Position numbers and translations under genes: made by a program. Shown here piece after piece: positions 22,117 through 31,371 of a stretch of 64,000 nucleotides of DNA. This DNA is from Botrimarina colliarenosi (GTDB taxonomy: Bacteria; Planctomycetota; Planctomycetia; Pirellulales; Lacipirellulaceae): the NCBI RefSeq assembly GCF_007859955.1, contig NZ_SJPR01000001.1, forward strand, positions 1,369,590 to 1,433,589, given 5' to 3'. Positions within the stretch are counted from its first letter, which is position 1. The number at the start of each line of letters is the position of its first letter. The notes beneath the pieces are model-generated. The model searched no databases. It saw only the letters and a list, made by a program, of their open reading frames with translations, and was not told the DNA's origin.

Positions 22117-22839
22117 ATGTCCGTCTCGACAATGAGCGAAATCGACGCCTCCCTCGCTGATGAGCCCCTCGAATACCGGTCGGTCCACACCTTTGCGGTG
22201 CTTGGCCTGCTGTTGGGAGTGCTGTCGGCCGCGCTATTGTTCATGGCGCGGGTCAGCTTCGAGTCGACCGTCCTAATGGCGCCGATCCCGGTCGCGGGGC
22301 TGATCGTCTCGCTGATCGCGCTGCGGGGCATCAACGCGGCGCCCGACCTCTACGCGGGCAAGCCGCTGGCCCAAGCCGGTGCGGCGTTGTCGGCGTTGTT
22401 CTTGGTGTTGGGCGTCGGTTACGCGAGTGTCGTCTACGCCACGGAGGTCCCTGACGGCTACGAGCGGACCTCGTTTATCGCGATGAAGCCGACCGAGAGC
22501 GATGTCGTCAACCGCGACTTCATCCCCAAAGAGGTGCAGGAGTACATCAAGAGCGGCGAGCCTGTCTTCATCAAGGGCTACATCCGCCCCGACTCGATCA
22601 AGTTCAAGCAGAACCTCAATAACTTCTTACTGGTGCGGGACAACCAGCAATGCTGCTTCGGCGATCTCTCCAAGGTGCAGTACTTCGACCAGATCCAGGT
22701 GAAGCTCGGCACAGGGCTCTCGACCGACTACCACAGCGGGCTATTCCGTGTCGGCGGCGTCTTGAAAGTCGCCCCGGGCGACCCTCGCGCCGGGACGCCG
22801 CTGACGTACGAGCTCGTAGCGGATTACATCAAGCCGTGA
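22117..22839 (+). CDS. Membrane protein with CCFG domain (DUF3299-like)
   Basis: 240 residues from ATG 22117. Three membrane helices (about 25-48, 55-78, 90-112) are followed by an external domain with IKGYIRPDS and FLLVRDNQQCCFGDLSK. The same FxLVRDNQxCCFG block occurs in the next gene, so the two are tandem paralogues in this part. The vicinal CCFG pair looks like the metal-ligand site of DUF3299-type proteins. The stop overlaps the GTG start of the following lipoprotein gene, so they are coupled. The start could alternatively be the ATG 15 bases later. Confidence 0.75.
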   Translation: MSVSTMSEIDASLADEPLEYRSVHTFAVLGLLLGVLSAALLFMARVSFESTVLMAPIPVAGLIVSLIALRGINAAPDLYAGKPLAQAGAALSALFLVLGVGYASVVYATEVPDGYERTSFIAMKPTESDVVNRDFIPKEVQEYIKSGEPVFIKGYIRPDSIKFKQNLNNFLLVRDNQQCCFGDLSKVQYFDQIQVKLGTGLSTDYHSGLFRVGGVLKVAPGDPRAGTPLTYELVADYIKP

Positions 22840-23378
22840 GCGGGCGAGCGACAACCGCCGCCATCGGGTTGGCCGCCATTTTTTTGTTTGGATGTGACCC
22901 GAAGCCCCCCGCCCCGCCGGCGCCGCCCGTCGCGGACGCCTCGCCGATGGTTGAGTCTCCCGTCGAGGCCCCCGTGGCGGAGGCTCCCGCCGAGACGCCG
23001 CCATCGCGGCTGTCCGACCAGACGTTCGACGACATCAAGTTCGATATCGAGCCCGACGCCCCGTTTGATCGCTCGATGCTCACCGACAAGGTCCGCGAGC
23101 TCGATGGCGAGCGGATCCGCATCCGGGGCTACATCCTGCCGACCGCCCAGCAACGCGGCATCAAGCGGTTCGTCTTGGTGCGTGACAACCAAGAGTGCTG
23201 CTTCGGCCCGGGGGCGGCGCTCTACGACTGCATCCTCGTGACCATGCAGGAAGGCGAGACAGCAGAGTTCTCGGTCCGACCCGTCGCGGTCGAAGGGGAG
23301 TTTGCGATCGACGAGTTTGTCGGACCCGACGGGACGACGCTCGCGATCTACCGGCTGACGGGCGAAGCGGTGGAGTAG
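22836..23378 (+). CDS. Lipoprotein with CCFG domain (DUF3299-like)
   Basis: 180 residues from GTG 22836, which overlaps the previous stop codon (GTGA). The signal peptide has a lipobox (AAIFLFGC, Cys about 20). A Pro/Ala/Glu-rich stretch (to about 65) precedes the domain with IRIRGYILPTAQQRG and FVLVRDNQECCFGPGAALYD, paralogous to the preceding protein. DUF3299-type proteins accompany FtsX-type ABC transporters linked to zinc in gammaproteobacteria, which fits the gene order here; the metal is an inference. Confidence 0.78.
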   Translation: MSGRATTAAIGLAAIFLFGCDPKPPAPPAPPVADASPMVESPVEAPVAEAPAETPPSRLSDQTFDDIKFDIEPDAPFDRSMLTDKVRELDGERIRIRGYILPTAQQRGIKRFVLVRDNQECCFGPGAALYDCILVTMQEGETAEFSVRPVAVEGEFAIDEFVGPDGTTLAIYRLTGEAVE

Positions 23379-23387
23379 GCGGGCCGC

Positions 23388-24800
23388 TCAGCGATCCCCA
23401 TCCCCTTCGTTGCCGAGACCGAGCTTGTTGAACCAGTTGCGGCGGGCCTCGCCCGGCGTCGCCGCTTCGCCCGAGGCGCGGAGCGTCTCGAGCTCGAGCT
23501 GTTGCTCAGCGAGTTCGGACTGCGCGCGGGTGATCTTCGCCCTCTCGACCGAGAGCTCGAGTTCGGCAGAGCGGAGCTTCTCACGCCATTCGTCCTCGAG
23601 CTTGGCGAGGCGTTCGCGCTCGGCGCGGATCAGCTCGTCAGAGTCGAGGACCGCCGAGATCGCTTCGGTGTCGTCGTCGGCCCTTTCGACCTCGGCAGAG
23701 GCTTCGAGTCGGGCGTGGAGCCGCTCGATCTCGGCGTCTTTCTCCGCGACGACGGCGTCCGTGATCTGAATCGTGCCGGCGATCTTTGCGCGCTCTTCTC
23801 GGCGTGGTTCGTCGTCGGGCTCTCCCTCGCTTTCGAGCGACGCCAGCAGCCGCCGCTTCTGCGCTTCCCAGTCGTTGCCGTCGCCGGCGGCGACCGGGGC
23901 GGACGCCGAGTTCGCCAAGCGGTCCCGCAGTTCGGCGTTCTCGGTCTTGAGCTCGCGGAGGTCTTCTACCGCCATCTGGAACCGCGACCGGAGGTCCTCG
24001 ACCTCGACCGACGCGTCGCCGCCCGAATAGCTGCGCGCCTCCTCGAGCTGCTCGGCGAGCTGGTCGCGCTCTTGCCGCAGGCTTGCGAGTTCGACCGACC
24101 CGTCCGCGGTCTCGACGGGTCGATTGGCGATTTCTTGTTCGAGCTCCGCCACGTGCTCGCGGTGCGATTGGAGATCGGCCAACGCCATCTCGAACTTTTC
24201 GAGAAGCGTGGCGTGATCGGTCTCGAGCTCCGAAAGCTTCGCGAGCGATTGCGTCGACTTGTCGAGGGCGGTGCTCAGCTGATTGACCTGCTGCTGCGCC
24301 TCGGCGAGTTGTTGTTCCGCGGCGTGCTGGGCGTCAACCGCCTCTTGAAGCTGCGTCAGCAACTCGCTGCTGCTGTCCGTCTTTGCCCGCTCGGCCTTCA
24401 GCTTCTGCGACTCGGCCACCAGTCGTTCTTCGATCGCCGAGAGCTCGGCCTCGATCTTGACGCGGACCGCTTCCCACTCTTCGCGTTCGGTCTGCCAGGC
24501 TTGGCGTTCGGTCTCGTACTCGGCCCGTTGCTGCTGGAGATCGGCGAGCTGCTGCTCGACTTGCTGACGCGTCGCATCGAGCTCGGTCGACTGCTCGCGG
24601 ACCATGTCGGCCGCGATCTCGCTGGCGACCTGGGTCGCGAGGCGTTCGATGAGCTCGTTGGCCCGTTCACCGATGACGCCGACGTCTTTGCGGCGCCGTT
24701 CGTCGGCCGACCGCAATTCCTCACGCAGCGTCGCTATCGCGGCGCGTGAGCGATCCGCGACTAAGCGGATTTCGTCGGCGGCGGGGCCGCGGGGGTCCAT
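23388..24800 (-). CDS. Long coiled-coil protein of unknown function
   Basis: 470 residues if started at ATG 24800 (MDPRGPAADEIRL); the frame is open to 24914 and the longer form cannot be excluded. Nearly the entire length (about 15-440) is heptad-rich coiled coil with Glu, Arg, Gln and Ala (for example QQVEQQLADLQQQRAEYE). A short Ser/Gly/Asp linker near 300 and a C-terminal tail NWFNKLGLGNE are the only non-helical parts. No enzyme motif, signal peptide or membrane segment is visible, so a cytoplasmic structural or scaffolding role is possible. It converges with the lipoprotein gene. Confidence 0.7.
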   Translation of the reverse strand: MDPRGPAADEIRLVADRSRAAIATLREELRSADERRRKDVGVIGERANELIERLATQVASEIAADMVREQSTELDATRQQVEQQLADLQQQRAEYETERQAWQTEREEWEAVRVKIEAELSAIEERLVAESQKLKAERAKTDSSSELLTQLQEAVDAQHAAEQQLAEAQQQVNQLSTALDKSTQSLAKLSELETDHATLLEKFEMALADLQSHREHVAELEQEIANRPVETADGSVELASLRQERDQLAEQLEEARSYSGGDASVEVEDLRSRFQMAVEDLRELKTENAELRDRLANSASAPVAAGDGNDWEAQKRRLLASLESEGEPDDEPRREERAKIAGTIQITDAVVAEKDAEIERLHARLEASAEVERADDDTEAISAVLDSDELIRAERERLAKLEDEWREKLRSAELELSVERAKITRAQSELAEQQLELETLRASGEAATPGEARRNWFNKLGLGNEGDGDR

Positions 24801-24961
24801 CGCGTCGGGGTGGAGGTCAACGGTGCGGGCGGGCGGGGACCCAGAACGGTCCACGGATATATAGGTCGCACCTCGCGGCGTCGCAAAACGCGATTCCGTT
24901 CCGGTTGCGAACACACCGAAAACGCCGGTCGTAACGGCCGGGGGCGGCGTCAGGCGGGCGA

Positions 24962-25918
24962 CTACGCTCCCAGAACCGCGGGATTCACCACCTGCTCGGG
25001 GGTCCGTCCCTGCAGGAAATCGACCGCCTGGCGAGCGACGCGGGTCCGCAGCTCGCGGATCGCCTCGGTCGAAACGAACGCCGTATGGGGCGTGACGATC
25101 ACCCGGGGGTCGGTGTAGGGGGCCTTCGAGAGGTCGGGAGGCTCGCGGTCTTGCACGTCGAGGGCCGCCCCCGCGAGCACGCCCTCGTCGAGGGCGGCGG
25201 CGAGGGCCGTGTGGTCCACCAAGCCGCCGCGCGACGTATTTACCAGGAACGCCGACCGCTTCATCTGGCGGAACGTTTTGGCGTTCATGAGGTGCTGGGT
25301 CGCGTCGGTCAGCGGGCAGTTGAGCGACACGTAGTCACTGTCGGCCAGCAGCCGATCGAGCGAGACCCACTCGACTCCCTCGGGAACCTGCTTCGAGCGG
25401 TTGGTGCCGATCACCCGCATGCCGACCGCCTGCGCTTTCTTGGCGACAAGCGTCCCGATGCGTCCCAGTCCGACGACGCCGAGCGTCTTGCCGCCGATCC
25501 GTTCGATCGGCAGCGAATCAACCAAGCTGTAAGAGCCCCGCTTGGTGGCGAGGTGCCCGTCGGCGATCTTCCGGCCCAGGGCGAAGATCAGCGCGAGCGT
25601 GTGCTCGGCGACTTCTTCGATGCAGTAGTCCGGCACGTTGGTGACCAGGACGCCGCGGCTCGTCGCATGTGCGACGTCGATGTTGTCGAGCCCGATACCG
25701 GTCCGGCACACGTGTCGGCAGTTGGTCGCCGCGTCGAGCACCCGCGAAGTGACCGGCGCCCAGCAAGTGAGGAGGACATCCGCGTCGCCCACCTTGGCGA
25801 TAAGGGTCTCTTCCCGATTGTCGGGCGACACCTCGAGCGTGCATCCCGCCTCGGCGAGGATCGTTCGCTCCAACTCGACGTCGGGCCACGGATAGTCGGT
25901 ATAGAACGCGCGGGGCAT
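24962..25918 (-). CDS. D-2-hydroxyacid dehydrogenase (C-terminal binding protein-like)
   Basis: 318 residues from ATG 25918; the longer open frame upstream runs through the intergenic space. NAD-binding motif GVVGLGRIGTLVAKKA; catalytic Arg in LVNTSRGGLVD, Glu in VQDREPPD and His in VIVTPHTAF form the family triad. Related enzymes reduce 2-keto acids such as hydroxypyruvate, glyoxylate or phosphohydroxypyruvate-like substrates with NADH. It lacks the C-terminal ACT domain of SerA, so a serine-pathway role is unlikely. Its neighbour upstream is the DUF255 gene 53 bp away, on the same strand, so co-transcription is possible. Confidence 0.9.
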   Translation of the reverse strand: MPRAFYTDYPWPDVELERTILAEAGCTLEVSPDNREETLIAKVGDADVLLTCWAPVTSRVLDAATNCRHVCRTGIGLDNIDVAHATSRGVLVTNVPDYCIEEVAEHTLALIFALGRKIADGHLATKRGSYSLVDSLPIERIGGKTLGVVGLGRIGTLVAKKAQAVGMRVIGTNRSKQVPEGVEWVSLDRLLADSDYVSLNCPLTDATQHLMNAKTFRQMKRSAFLVNTSRGGLVDHTALAAALDEGVLAGAALDVQDREPPDLSKAPYTDPRVIVTPHTAFVSTEAIRELRTRVARQAVDFLQGRTPEQVVNPAVLGA

Positions 25919-25971
25919 GGCGGAAGTCTCCTCGAATCGTCTCGACGCTGTCTTGGCGCTGTCGCGGCGGG

Positions 25972-28047
25972 CTAGTTCTTCTTGAGTTCGGCGCGGATCG
26001 CGGCCGCCCCGACGATCGGCTCGCCGCAGGTGTGATCCTGGCAGACGTAGAGGGTCGCTTCGCCGTTGATCGACGACTTGCCGGCGAAGGTCGACTCCAT
26101 CAGGGGCGACGGCTGACAAGGCCCGATGCGGGCCGCCAGCACCGCCCGCGGAACCGGCCGCGCCCGCAGCTCGGCGACGATCTGCTGGGCGTCGGGGCCG
26201 ATCCCTAGCAGGACAAACTCCTTGGTCGGTCCGAGCCAGAGGTCGAGCGCCGTGAACATCTGCCCCATCGCGGTCGGGGCCCGCTGCATGAGCGGCGCCG
26301 CGGCGGTGAGCGTCTGGTGAGCGGCGTCGAGGTACTTCGCGACGCCCGTCAGCTTGCCGAGCCGCACCAGCGCCGTGGCCGCCAGCGAGTTGCCACCGGG
26401 GGTGGCGTTGTCGGTGAGGTCCTTGTTTCGCACGATCAGCCGCTCGGCGTCGTCGGCCGTGTAGAAGAAGCCGCCGCCATCGCGATCGGCGAAACGCTCC
26501 AGGACCACGTCGAGCAGCTGGGCCGCTTGCTCAAGGCGTCGCTCGTCGAAGGTCGCCTCGTAGAGGGTGATCAGCCCGCAAGCCATCGCGGCGTAGTCGT
26601 CGAGGAAGCCGCTCGCCTTCGCCTCGCCGGCCCGCCAGCTATGCAGCAGACGGCCGTTGTCGTCGCGCATCGCCGAGAGGACGAAGTCGGCCGCCCGGCC
26701 GGCGGCGCCGAGGTACTTCGTTTCGCCGAAGACCGCCGCGGCGCGGGCCATCGCGTCGATCGCGAGGCCGTTCCAGCTGGCGATCACCTTGTCGTCGAGG
26801 CCGGGACGGGGTCGCTTCTCGCGCGCCGCCAGCAGCTTCTTGCGCCAGGTCACGAGGTCGCGTTCGAGATCGGCCGGATCGAGGCCCATGAGCGTCGCTT
26901 GGGCCGCCGGCGTCTTCGGCAGCGAGAGGACATTGCGGCCCTCGAAGTTGCCGATCGGCGTCACGTTGTAGACGCGACAGAACTGGTCGGCCTCGTCTTC
27001 GCCGATAATCTTGCGGATCTCTTCGGGCTTCCAAGTGTAATACAGCCCTTCCTCGGCGTGCCCCTCCGGGTCGTCCGGCGGCGCGCTGTCGGCGTCTTCG
27101 GTCGAGAAGAAGCCTCCCTCCGGCCCGGTCATGTCGTTGACCAAGTAGTTGAGCGTTTCGCAGGCGATCCGCTTCATCCCGGCGTCGCCGGTCGCGGCAA
27201 AGGCTTCGACATAGACGCCCGCCAGCAGGGCGTTGTCGTACAGCATCTTCTCGAAGTGAGGAACGAGCCATTGCTCGTCGACGCTGTAGCGTGCGAACCC
27301 GCCGCCGAGTTGATCGTAAATGCCGCCGGTCGCCATGCGCTCGAGCGTCGTGCGGACCATATCGAGCCACGCCCCGCGGCCCGACTCGCGCCACATCCGC
27401 AGGATGACGGTCAGGTCCATCGTGTGCGGGAATTTCGGCGCGCCGCCGAATCCGCCGTGCGTCGGGTCGAAGGTCTGTTCCAACTGCTTGCCCGCCATCC
27501 CGATGAGGATGCGGTCGAGCACGACATCGGTCGGCCCGTCGACCGTCGCGAGGTCGGCGATCTTCGCCGTGAGCTGGTCGGCCATCTCAAGCGCTTGGGG
27601 GCGCCGCTCACGCCAAGCGTCGATCACCGCTTCGAGGACTTGATCGAACCCCGGCATGCCGCGCTGCGCGGTCGGCGGCCAGTAGGTCCCGCCGTAGAAC
27701 GGCTTGAGGTCGGGCGTCAGGAAGACGCTCATCGGCCAGCCGCCGCGGCCGGTCATCGCCTGGACGGCGTTCATGTAGATCTGGTCGAGGTCGGGCCGCT
27801 CCTCGCGGTCGACCTTCACCGGCACAAAGTGCTCGTTGATCACCGCGGCGATCGCGGGGTTCTCGAAGCTCTCGTGCTCCATGACATGGCACCAGTGGCA
27901 CGCCGAGTAACCGATCGAGAGGAAGATCGGCTTGTCGGCGTCCTTGGCCTGCGCGATCGCCTCGTCCCCCCACGGCCGCCAATCGACGGGGTTGTGCTGG
28001 TGCTGTAGCAGGTAGGGCGACGTCTCGCTAGCAAGGGCGTTGGGCAT
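25972..28047 (-). CDS. DUF255/thioredoxin-domain protein (YyaL/SPATA20 family)
   Basis: 691 residues from ATG 28047, opening with the family block [20 protein letters not shown]. The thioredoxin-like domain contains [18 protein letters not shown] (CHWC), followed by the (alpha/alpha)6 barrel part with [34 protein letters not shown] and the C-terminal ISLAN-type core seen as [14 protein letters not shown]. Function in bacteria is unsettled; sugar-epimerase-like folds suggest a carbohydrate or redox role. An upstream extension of 50 codons is open but is not conserved in type. Confidence 0.93.
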   Translation of the reverse strand: MPNALASETSPYLLQHQHNPVDWRPWGDEAIAQAKDADKPIFLSIGYSACHWCHVMEHESFENPAIAAVINEHFVPVKVDREERPDLDQIYMNAVQAMTGRGGWPMSVFLTPDLKPFYGGTYWPPTAQRGMPGFDQVLEAVIDAWRERRPQALEMADQLTAKIADLATVDGPTDVVLDRILIGMAGKQLEQTFDPTHGGFGGAPKFPHTMDLTVILRMWRESGRGAWLDMVRTTLERMATGGIYDQLGGGFARYSVDEQWLVPHFEKMLYDNALLAGVYVEAFAATGDAGMKRIACETLNYLVNDMTGPEGGFFSTEDADSAPPDDPEGHAEEGLYYTWKPEEIRKIIGEDEADQFCRVYNVTPIGNFEGRNVLSLPKTPAAQATLMGLDPADLERDLVTWRKKLLAAREKRPRPGLDDKVIASWNGLAIDAMARAAAVFGETKYLGAAGRAADFVLSAMRDDNGRLLHSWRAGEAKASGFLDDYAAMACGLITLYEATFDERRLEQAAQLLDVVLERFADRDGGGFFYTADDAERLIVRNKDLTDNATPGGNSLAATALVRLGKLTGVAKYLDAAHQTLTAAAPLMQRAPTAMGQMFTALDLWLGPTKEFVLLGIGPDAQQIVAELRARPVPRAVLAARIGPCQPSPLMESTFAGKSSINGEATLYVCQDHTCGEPIVGAAAIRAELKKN

Positions 28048-28077
28048 CTTCGTCCGTAATTTCTCAACAATAGGGCG

Positions 28078-28678
28078 TAGCCGAGGGCGGAAGCCCCCGG
28101 CGCGTCGAATTAATGTGACGGCATGCCCGTCTTCCTGATCACGATCCACGCCTACCGGAGCTGGAACGCGGACCACCCTCGCGGCTATGTCCGCCACGGC
28201 AAGGGCATCCTACCCCCCAACGCGGAGCAGGCGAAAGCGTACGACGAGCGGGCCGCGGACCTGCCGGCCCTGTTCGGTGACGCTGAGCAAGCGGCCATCG
28301 CCTCGATCTCGGCCGATGCTTGCCTCCGACGGATCTGGCGGCTGCACGCGATCGCGGTCGAGCCGACGCACGCTCATCTGCTGGTAAGCTGGCGAGACGA
28401 CACGCGATCAAGCGTCGTTGGCGGCAAAATCAAGAACCTGATCAGCCGCGAGTTGAACTTAGGGCTAGCGACGAAACGCAAATGGCTGAGTCGTGGGGCG
28501 AGCCGCAAGCGGGTGAAAGATCAACGGCATTTCGATCACCTCCTCGAAACCTATCTTCCGAAGCATCGGGGATTGTTTTGGAAGGAAGGGTTGCCGCCGC
28601 TGCCGCCGCCGGCTTCCGCCGGCGGCTAAGCGTTTCAGCAACGAGGGGGGTCTCAGCCGTCGGCGGAAGCCGACGGTG
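28078..28678. mobile_element. RAYT-REP unit: transposase-like gene with three REP palindromes
   Basis: The gene at 28123-28629 is bracketed by REP copies with the consensus TAGCCGnnGGCGGAAGCC followed by nnCGGC: 28078-28102 (plus), 28605-28628 (inverted, overlapping the gene's stop codon) and 28654-28678 (plus). The two downstream copies are in opposite orientation and 25 bp apart, the layout of a BIME. No similar palindrome was noticed elsewhere in this window. Confidence 0.7.
28123..28629 (+). CDS. REP-associated transposase-like protein (Y1/HUH family)
   Basis: 168 residues. The HUH-type motif is in [14 protein letters not shown] (His-x-His after a hydrophobic strand), and a candidate catalytic Tyr is in [15 protein letters not shown] near the C-terminus. 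N-terminal [14 protein letters not shown] is typical of planctomycete proteins annotated as IS200-like transposases. RAYT proteins act on single-stranded REP hairpins, and REP copies adjoin this gene on both sides, including across its stop codon. Divergent compared with the TnpA of IS200/IS605, so the assignment rests on motif and context together. Confidence 0.65.
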   Translation: MPVFLITIHAYRSWNADHPRGYVRHGKGILPPNAEQAKAYDERAADLPALFGDAEQAAIASISADACLRRIWRLHAIAVEPTHAHLLVSWRDDTRSSVVGGKIKNLISRELNLGLATKRKWLSRGASRKRVKDQRHFDHLLETYLPKHRGLFWKEGLPPLPPPASAGG

Positions 28679-29054
28679 TGATCGACCAAATACGCTAGCA
28701 CCCACTCCCTCCCTGCCCGCAAAGTTTGCAGCATCCGCCCAGATACGCGTCGTGCTTGTAAGTCGGGGGGGAACTGTCGAGGGGGGGCAGGCGAAGGTTC
28801 TGCGTCTTTTCGCCCCTTCGTTGCGGAAGTTAACCGCTTCCTCACCTGTCGGGCGCACGGCTTGCGTACACTTCTCTCGGCGTTCGCTTCGTCGCAATGA
28901 CGGCTCGGCAGCGCCCCCTCTCAAGTGGGAGGGCCCCCACCCTCGCGACGGGCGCAGTGCCGGTCGTCCTGCCTATCGCCGCCGACGCAGCCCCCGTGTG
29001 GCAACGCACGGTCTTCCCTGCGCGCGTGGCTCCCCCCTTTCGGATGCGACTCAG
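28630..29054. other. Intergenic region, 425 bp
   Basis: Holds the third REP copy (28654-28678). The segment 28790-28930 has alternating direct and complementary bits (for example TTCGCTTCGTCGCAATGACGG) that look like degraded repeat sequence. No coding signal; the HAD hydrolase promoter should lie at the right end. Confidence 0.4.
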
Positions 29055-29903
29055 ATGAAGCGTGGATTTCTGATCGACATGGATGGCGTGATCTACCGCA
29101 GCAGCCAGTTGATCCCTGGCGCGGTGGAGTTCATTAAGCTGCTGCAAAAGCGGCGGATCCCTTTCCTGTTCCTCACCAACAACAGCCAGCGGACCCGCCG
29201 CGACGTGGCGATGAAGCTCAACCGGATGGGCATGCCGGTCGATGCGAGCCACATCTTCACCTGCGCGATGGCGACCGCCCGGTACCTGGCGCACCAGAAG
29301 CCGCACGGCACCGCCTACGTCATCGGCGAAGGGGGCTTGCTCAACGCCCTGCACGAGAACGGCTACGCGATCGTCGACAAGTCGCCCGACTACGTCGTCG
29401 TCGGCGAGGGACGCACCCTCAGCTTCGAGATGCTTGAGTCGGCCGTTCAGATGGTGATCGACGGCGCCAAGCTGATCGCCACGAACCTCGACCCCAACTG
29501 CCCGACGCAGCACGGCACCCGCCCCGGCTGCGGGGCGATTGTGTCGCTGATTGAAGCGGCTACCGGACTCAAGGCGTTTAGCCTCGGCAAGCCAAGCCCC
29601 GTCATGATGCGCGCCGCGCGCAAGGAACTCGGCATGGCGACCAGCGAGACGATCATGATCGGCGACACGATGGACACCGACATCCTCGGCGGCGTCCAGA
29701 TGGGCTACCGGACGGTGCTGGTGATGACCGGCACGACCTGCCAGGAAGACCTAGCGAAGTTCGCGTTCCAGCCCGACCTCGTGGTCGATTCAATCGCCGA
29801 CCTCTGCGACCACGACGAGCTGCTCGACGAGCTGGTGCCAACGTTCAACCGCGAGGACGACACCCCGCACGACATGCGGGAGTGGATCGCGGCTCACTCT
29901 TGA
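29055..29903 (+). CDS. HAD-superfamily hydrolase, subfamily IIA (NagD-like)
   Basis: 282 residues from ATG 29055; the frame is open far upstream but only through repeat and intergenic sequence. Motif I is FLIDMDGVIYRSSQLIPGA (nucleophile Asp8 and Asp10), motif II FLTNNSQRTRRD, motif III Lys in SLGKPSPVMMRAA and motif IV IMIGDTMDTDILGG. The C2-type cap between them has the NagD/4-nitrophenylphosphatase pattern, including TNLDPNCPT. Members dephosphorylate nucleotides, phosphoglycolate or sugar phosphates; the substrate here is not known. Possibly monocistronic, followed by an empty inverted-repeat element. Confidence 0.9.
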   Translation: MKRGFLIDMDGVIYRSSQLIPGAVEFIKLLQKRRIPFLFLTNNSQRTRRDVAMKLNRMGMPVDASHIFTCAMATARYLAHQKPHGTAYVIGEGGLLNALHENGYAIVDKSPDYVVVGEGRTLSFEMLESAVQMVIDGAKLIATNLDPNCPTQHGTRPGCGAIVSLIEAATGLKAFSLGKPSPVMMRAARKELGMATSETIMIGDTMDTDILGGVQMGYRTVLVMTGTTCQEDLAKFAFQPDLVVDSIADLCDHDELLDELVPTFNREDDTPHDMREWIAAHS

Positions 29904-29910
29904 AAAGGTT

Positions 29911-30062
29911 AGCCGCGGATGGACGCAGATTAACGCGGATATTTTTTGGCAGATCGGCGCCGATCAGCTTGGCGAGCCATTTGCCAAAAGATTGCTAGTG
30001 CCTTGCGAAGGCCTCGCGCTCCGGCGACTCGCATCCGCGTTTAACTGCGTTCATCGGCGGCT
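29911..30062. repeat. Inverted repeat element of the AGCCGCGGATTAACGCGGAT type, without a gene
   Basis: Arms 29911-29940 (AGCCGCGGATGGACGCAGAT onward) and 30033-30062 are reverse complements with several mismatches, enclosing 92 bp. This arm type is the third one in the window that I associate with GxxExxY genes. The spacer has no open frame, so this looks like an emptied or non-autonomous copy between convergent genes. Confidence 0.65.
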
Positions 30063-30069
30063 ACTTTTT

Positions 30070-31191
30070 TTATTCAATCCACCCTCCGCCAAGGACGCGG
30101 GCCGGCTCATCAGCGGCGTAGCAGACAACCGCTTGCCCCGGTGTGACGCCTTGCTGCGGGGTGTCAAATTTCACATAGAAACGCCCGCCTTCCAGCGGCT
30201 CAACCGTCGCCGGCGCCGCGGCCGAGTTGTAGCGGATCTGCGCCTCGCAGCGCATAGGCCCAGTCGGTGGTTCGACGAGCCAGTTCGCTTCGTTGGCGGT
30301 CAGCTCCGTGCGGTCGAGGTCGCTGCGCTCGCCGAGGATGACGCGGCGCGTGTCGGGATCGATCGCCACGACGAAGGCCGGCTTGCCGAGCGCCACGCCG
30401 AGGCCTTTACGCTGGCCGACCGTGAAGCCGTCGACGCCCTCGTGGCGGCCGACGACTTCGCCATCAACGGTGACCAACTCGCCCCCGCGATCGCCGTCGC
30501 CCCCTTCCGTCGAATCGAGCCGCCGCTTCACGAACTCGTCGTAACGGCCCTGCGTGACGAAGCAGATCTCTTGGCTGTCCTTCTTCTCGGCGACGTTCAG
30601 CCCGATCGAGGCGGCCAGCTCACGGATCCTCGGTTTCTCAAAGCCGCCGACCGGCAGCAGCATCCGCGGCAGGAGCTCGCGACCGATGCCGGCCAGCACG
30701 TACGACTGGTCCTTCGAAGCGTCGACACCGCGCAGCAGGGCGGGCCCGTCGGGGCGTTGTTCGAGCCGCGCGTAGTGCCCCGTGGCGACGAACTCCGCCC
30801 CAATTGAATCGGCGTAGTCAAAGAGCTTGCCGAACTTGATCCAGTTGTTGCACTGCACGCACGGGTTGGGGGTCCGGCCGCGGGCGTACTCGGCGACGAA
30901 GTAGTCCATGATGCGGCCGAACTCCGCATTCAGGTCGAGTGCGTAGAAAGGGATCCCTAGCCGGTCCGACACGCGGCGGGCGTCTTCGGCGTCGGCAGCG
31001 GTGCAGCATCCCTGCTTGTGGTCGAGCCGGGAGATAATCGGCAGCGACGACGCGTCACTCGAACAGACCGCGGGCGACTGCTCGCCATGCCGCATGAAGA
31101 CGCCGACCACATCGTGCCCCGCTTCGATCAGCAGGTGCGCAGCGACGCTCGAATCGACGCCGCCGGACATGGCGAGAACAACGCGGGACAT
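30070..31191 (-). CDS. mnmA: tRNA-specific 2-thiouridylase MnmA
   Basis: 373 residues. PP-loop SGGVDSS (9-15), catalytic cysteines Cys111 (NPCVQCNNWIKFG) and Cys210 (DSQEICFVTQG), and VATGHYARL are complete. The enzyme activates U34 of tRNA-Lys/Glu/Gln with ATP and inserts sulfur delivered through the IscS-linked relay. The insert with GCCTAADAEDARRV near residue 62 is of normal type. It is divergent from prfB, so two translation-fidelity genes share one promoter region. The start codon ATG 31191 is the one that gives the conserved MSRVVLAMSGGVD opening. Confidence 0.97.
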   Translation of the reverse strand: MSRVVLAMSGGVDSSVAAHLLIEAGHDVVGVFMRHGEQSPAVCSSDASSLPIISRLDHKQGCCTAADAEDARRVSDRLGIPFYALDLNAEFGRIMDYFVAEYARGRTPNPCVQCNNWIKFGKLFDYADSIGAEFVATGHYARLEQRPDGPALLRGVDASKDQSYVLAGIGRELLPRMLLPVGGFEKPRIRELAASIGLNVAEKKDSQEICFVTQGRYDEFVKRRLDSTEGGDGDRGGELVTVDGEVVGRHEGVDGFTVGQRKGLGVALGKPAFVVAIDPDTRRVILGERSDLDRTELTANEANWLVEPPTGPMRCEAQIRYNSAAAPATVEPLEGGRFYVKFDTPQQGVTPGQAVVCYAADEPARVLGGGWIE

Positions 31192-31210
31192 AAACCTTCC
31201 GAATCAACCT

Positions 31211-31275
31211 GAGCCCCAGGCGCTAGCCTGGGGAGCGTGTACCGAAAAACTCCGCAGGCCAGCGCCCACGGCTCC
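31211..31275. repeat. Palindromic repeat, GCGCTAGC family
   Basis: A perfect 8-bp stem (CCCCAGGC/GCCTGGGG, 31214-31233, loop GCTA) joined to a distant right half 31258-31275 (CCAGCGCCCACGGCTCC). It shares the GAGCC...GGCGCTAGC core with 38253-38318 and with the palindrome hit by the IS630 at 54001. Lies in the mnmA/prfB shared upstream region. Confidence 0.6.
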
Positions 31276-31371
31276 GACGCAATTCCGTGGGGCGTCTTCC
31301 CCACTATCCTACGCACTGGCGGGCCCGATATAACTGCGGGTCTCACAAGACGTTTGCCGCGAGAGCTTACG

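Noticed and set aside
28320..29054. Upstream extension of the HAD hydrolase frame through the RAYT region
   Set aside because: It crosses the REP palindromes and the RAYT gene; the conserved HAD start is at 29055.
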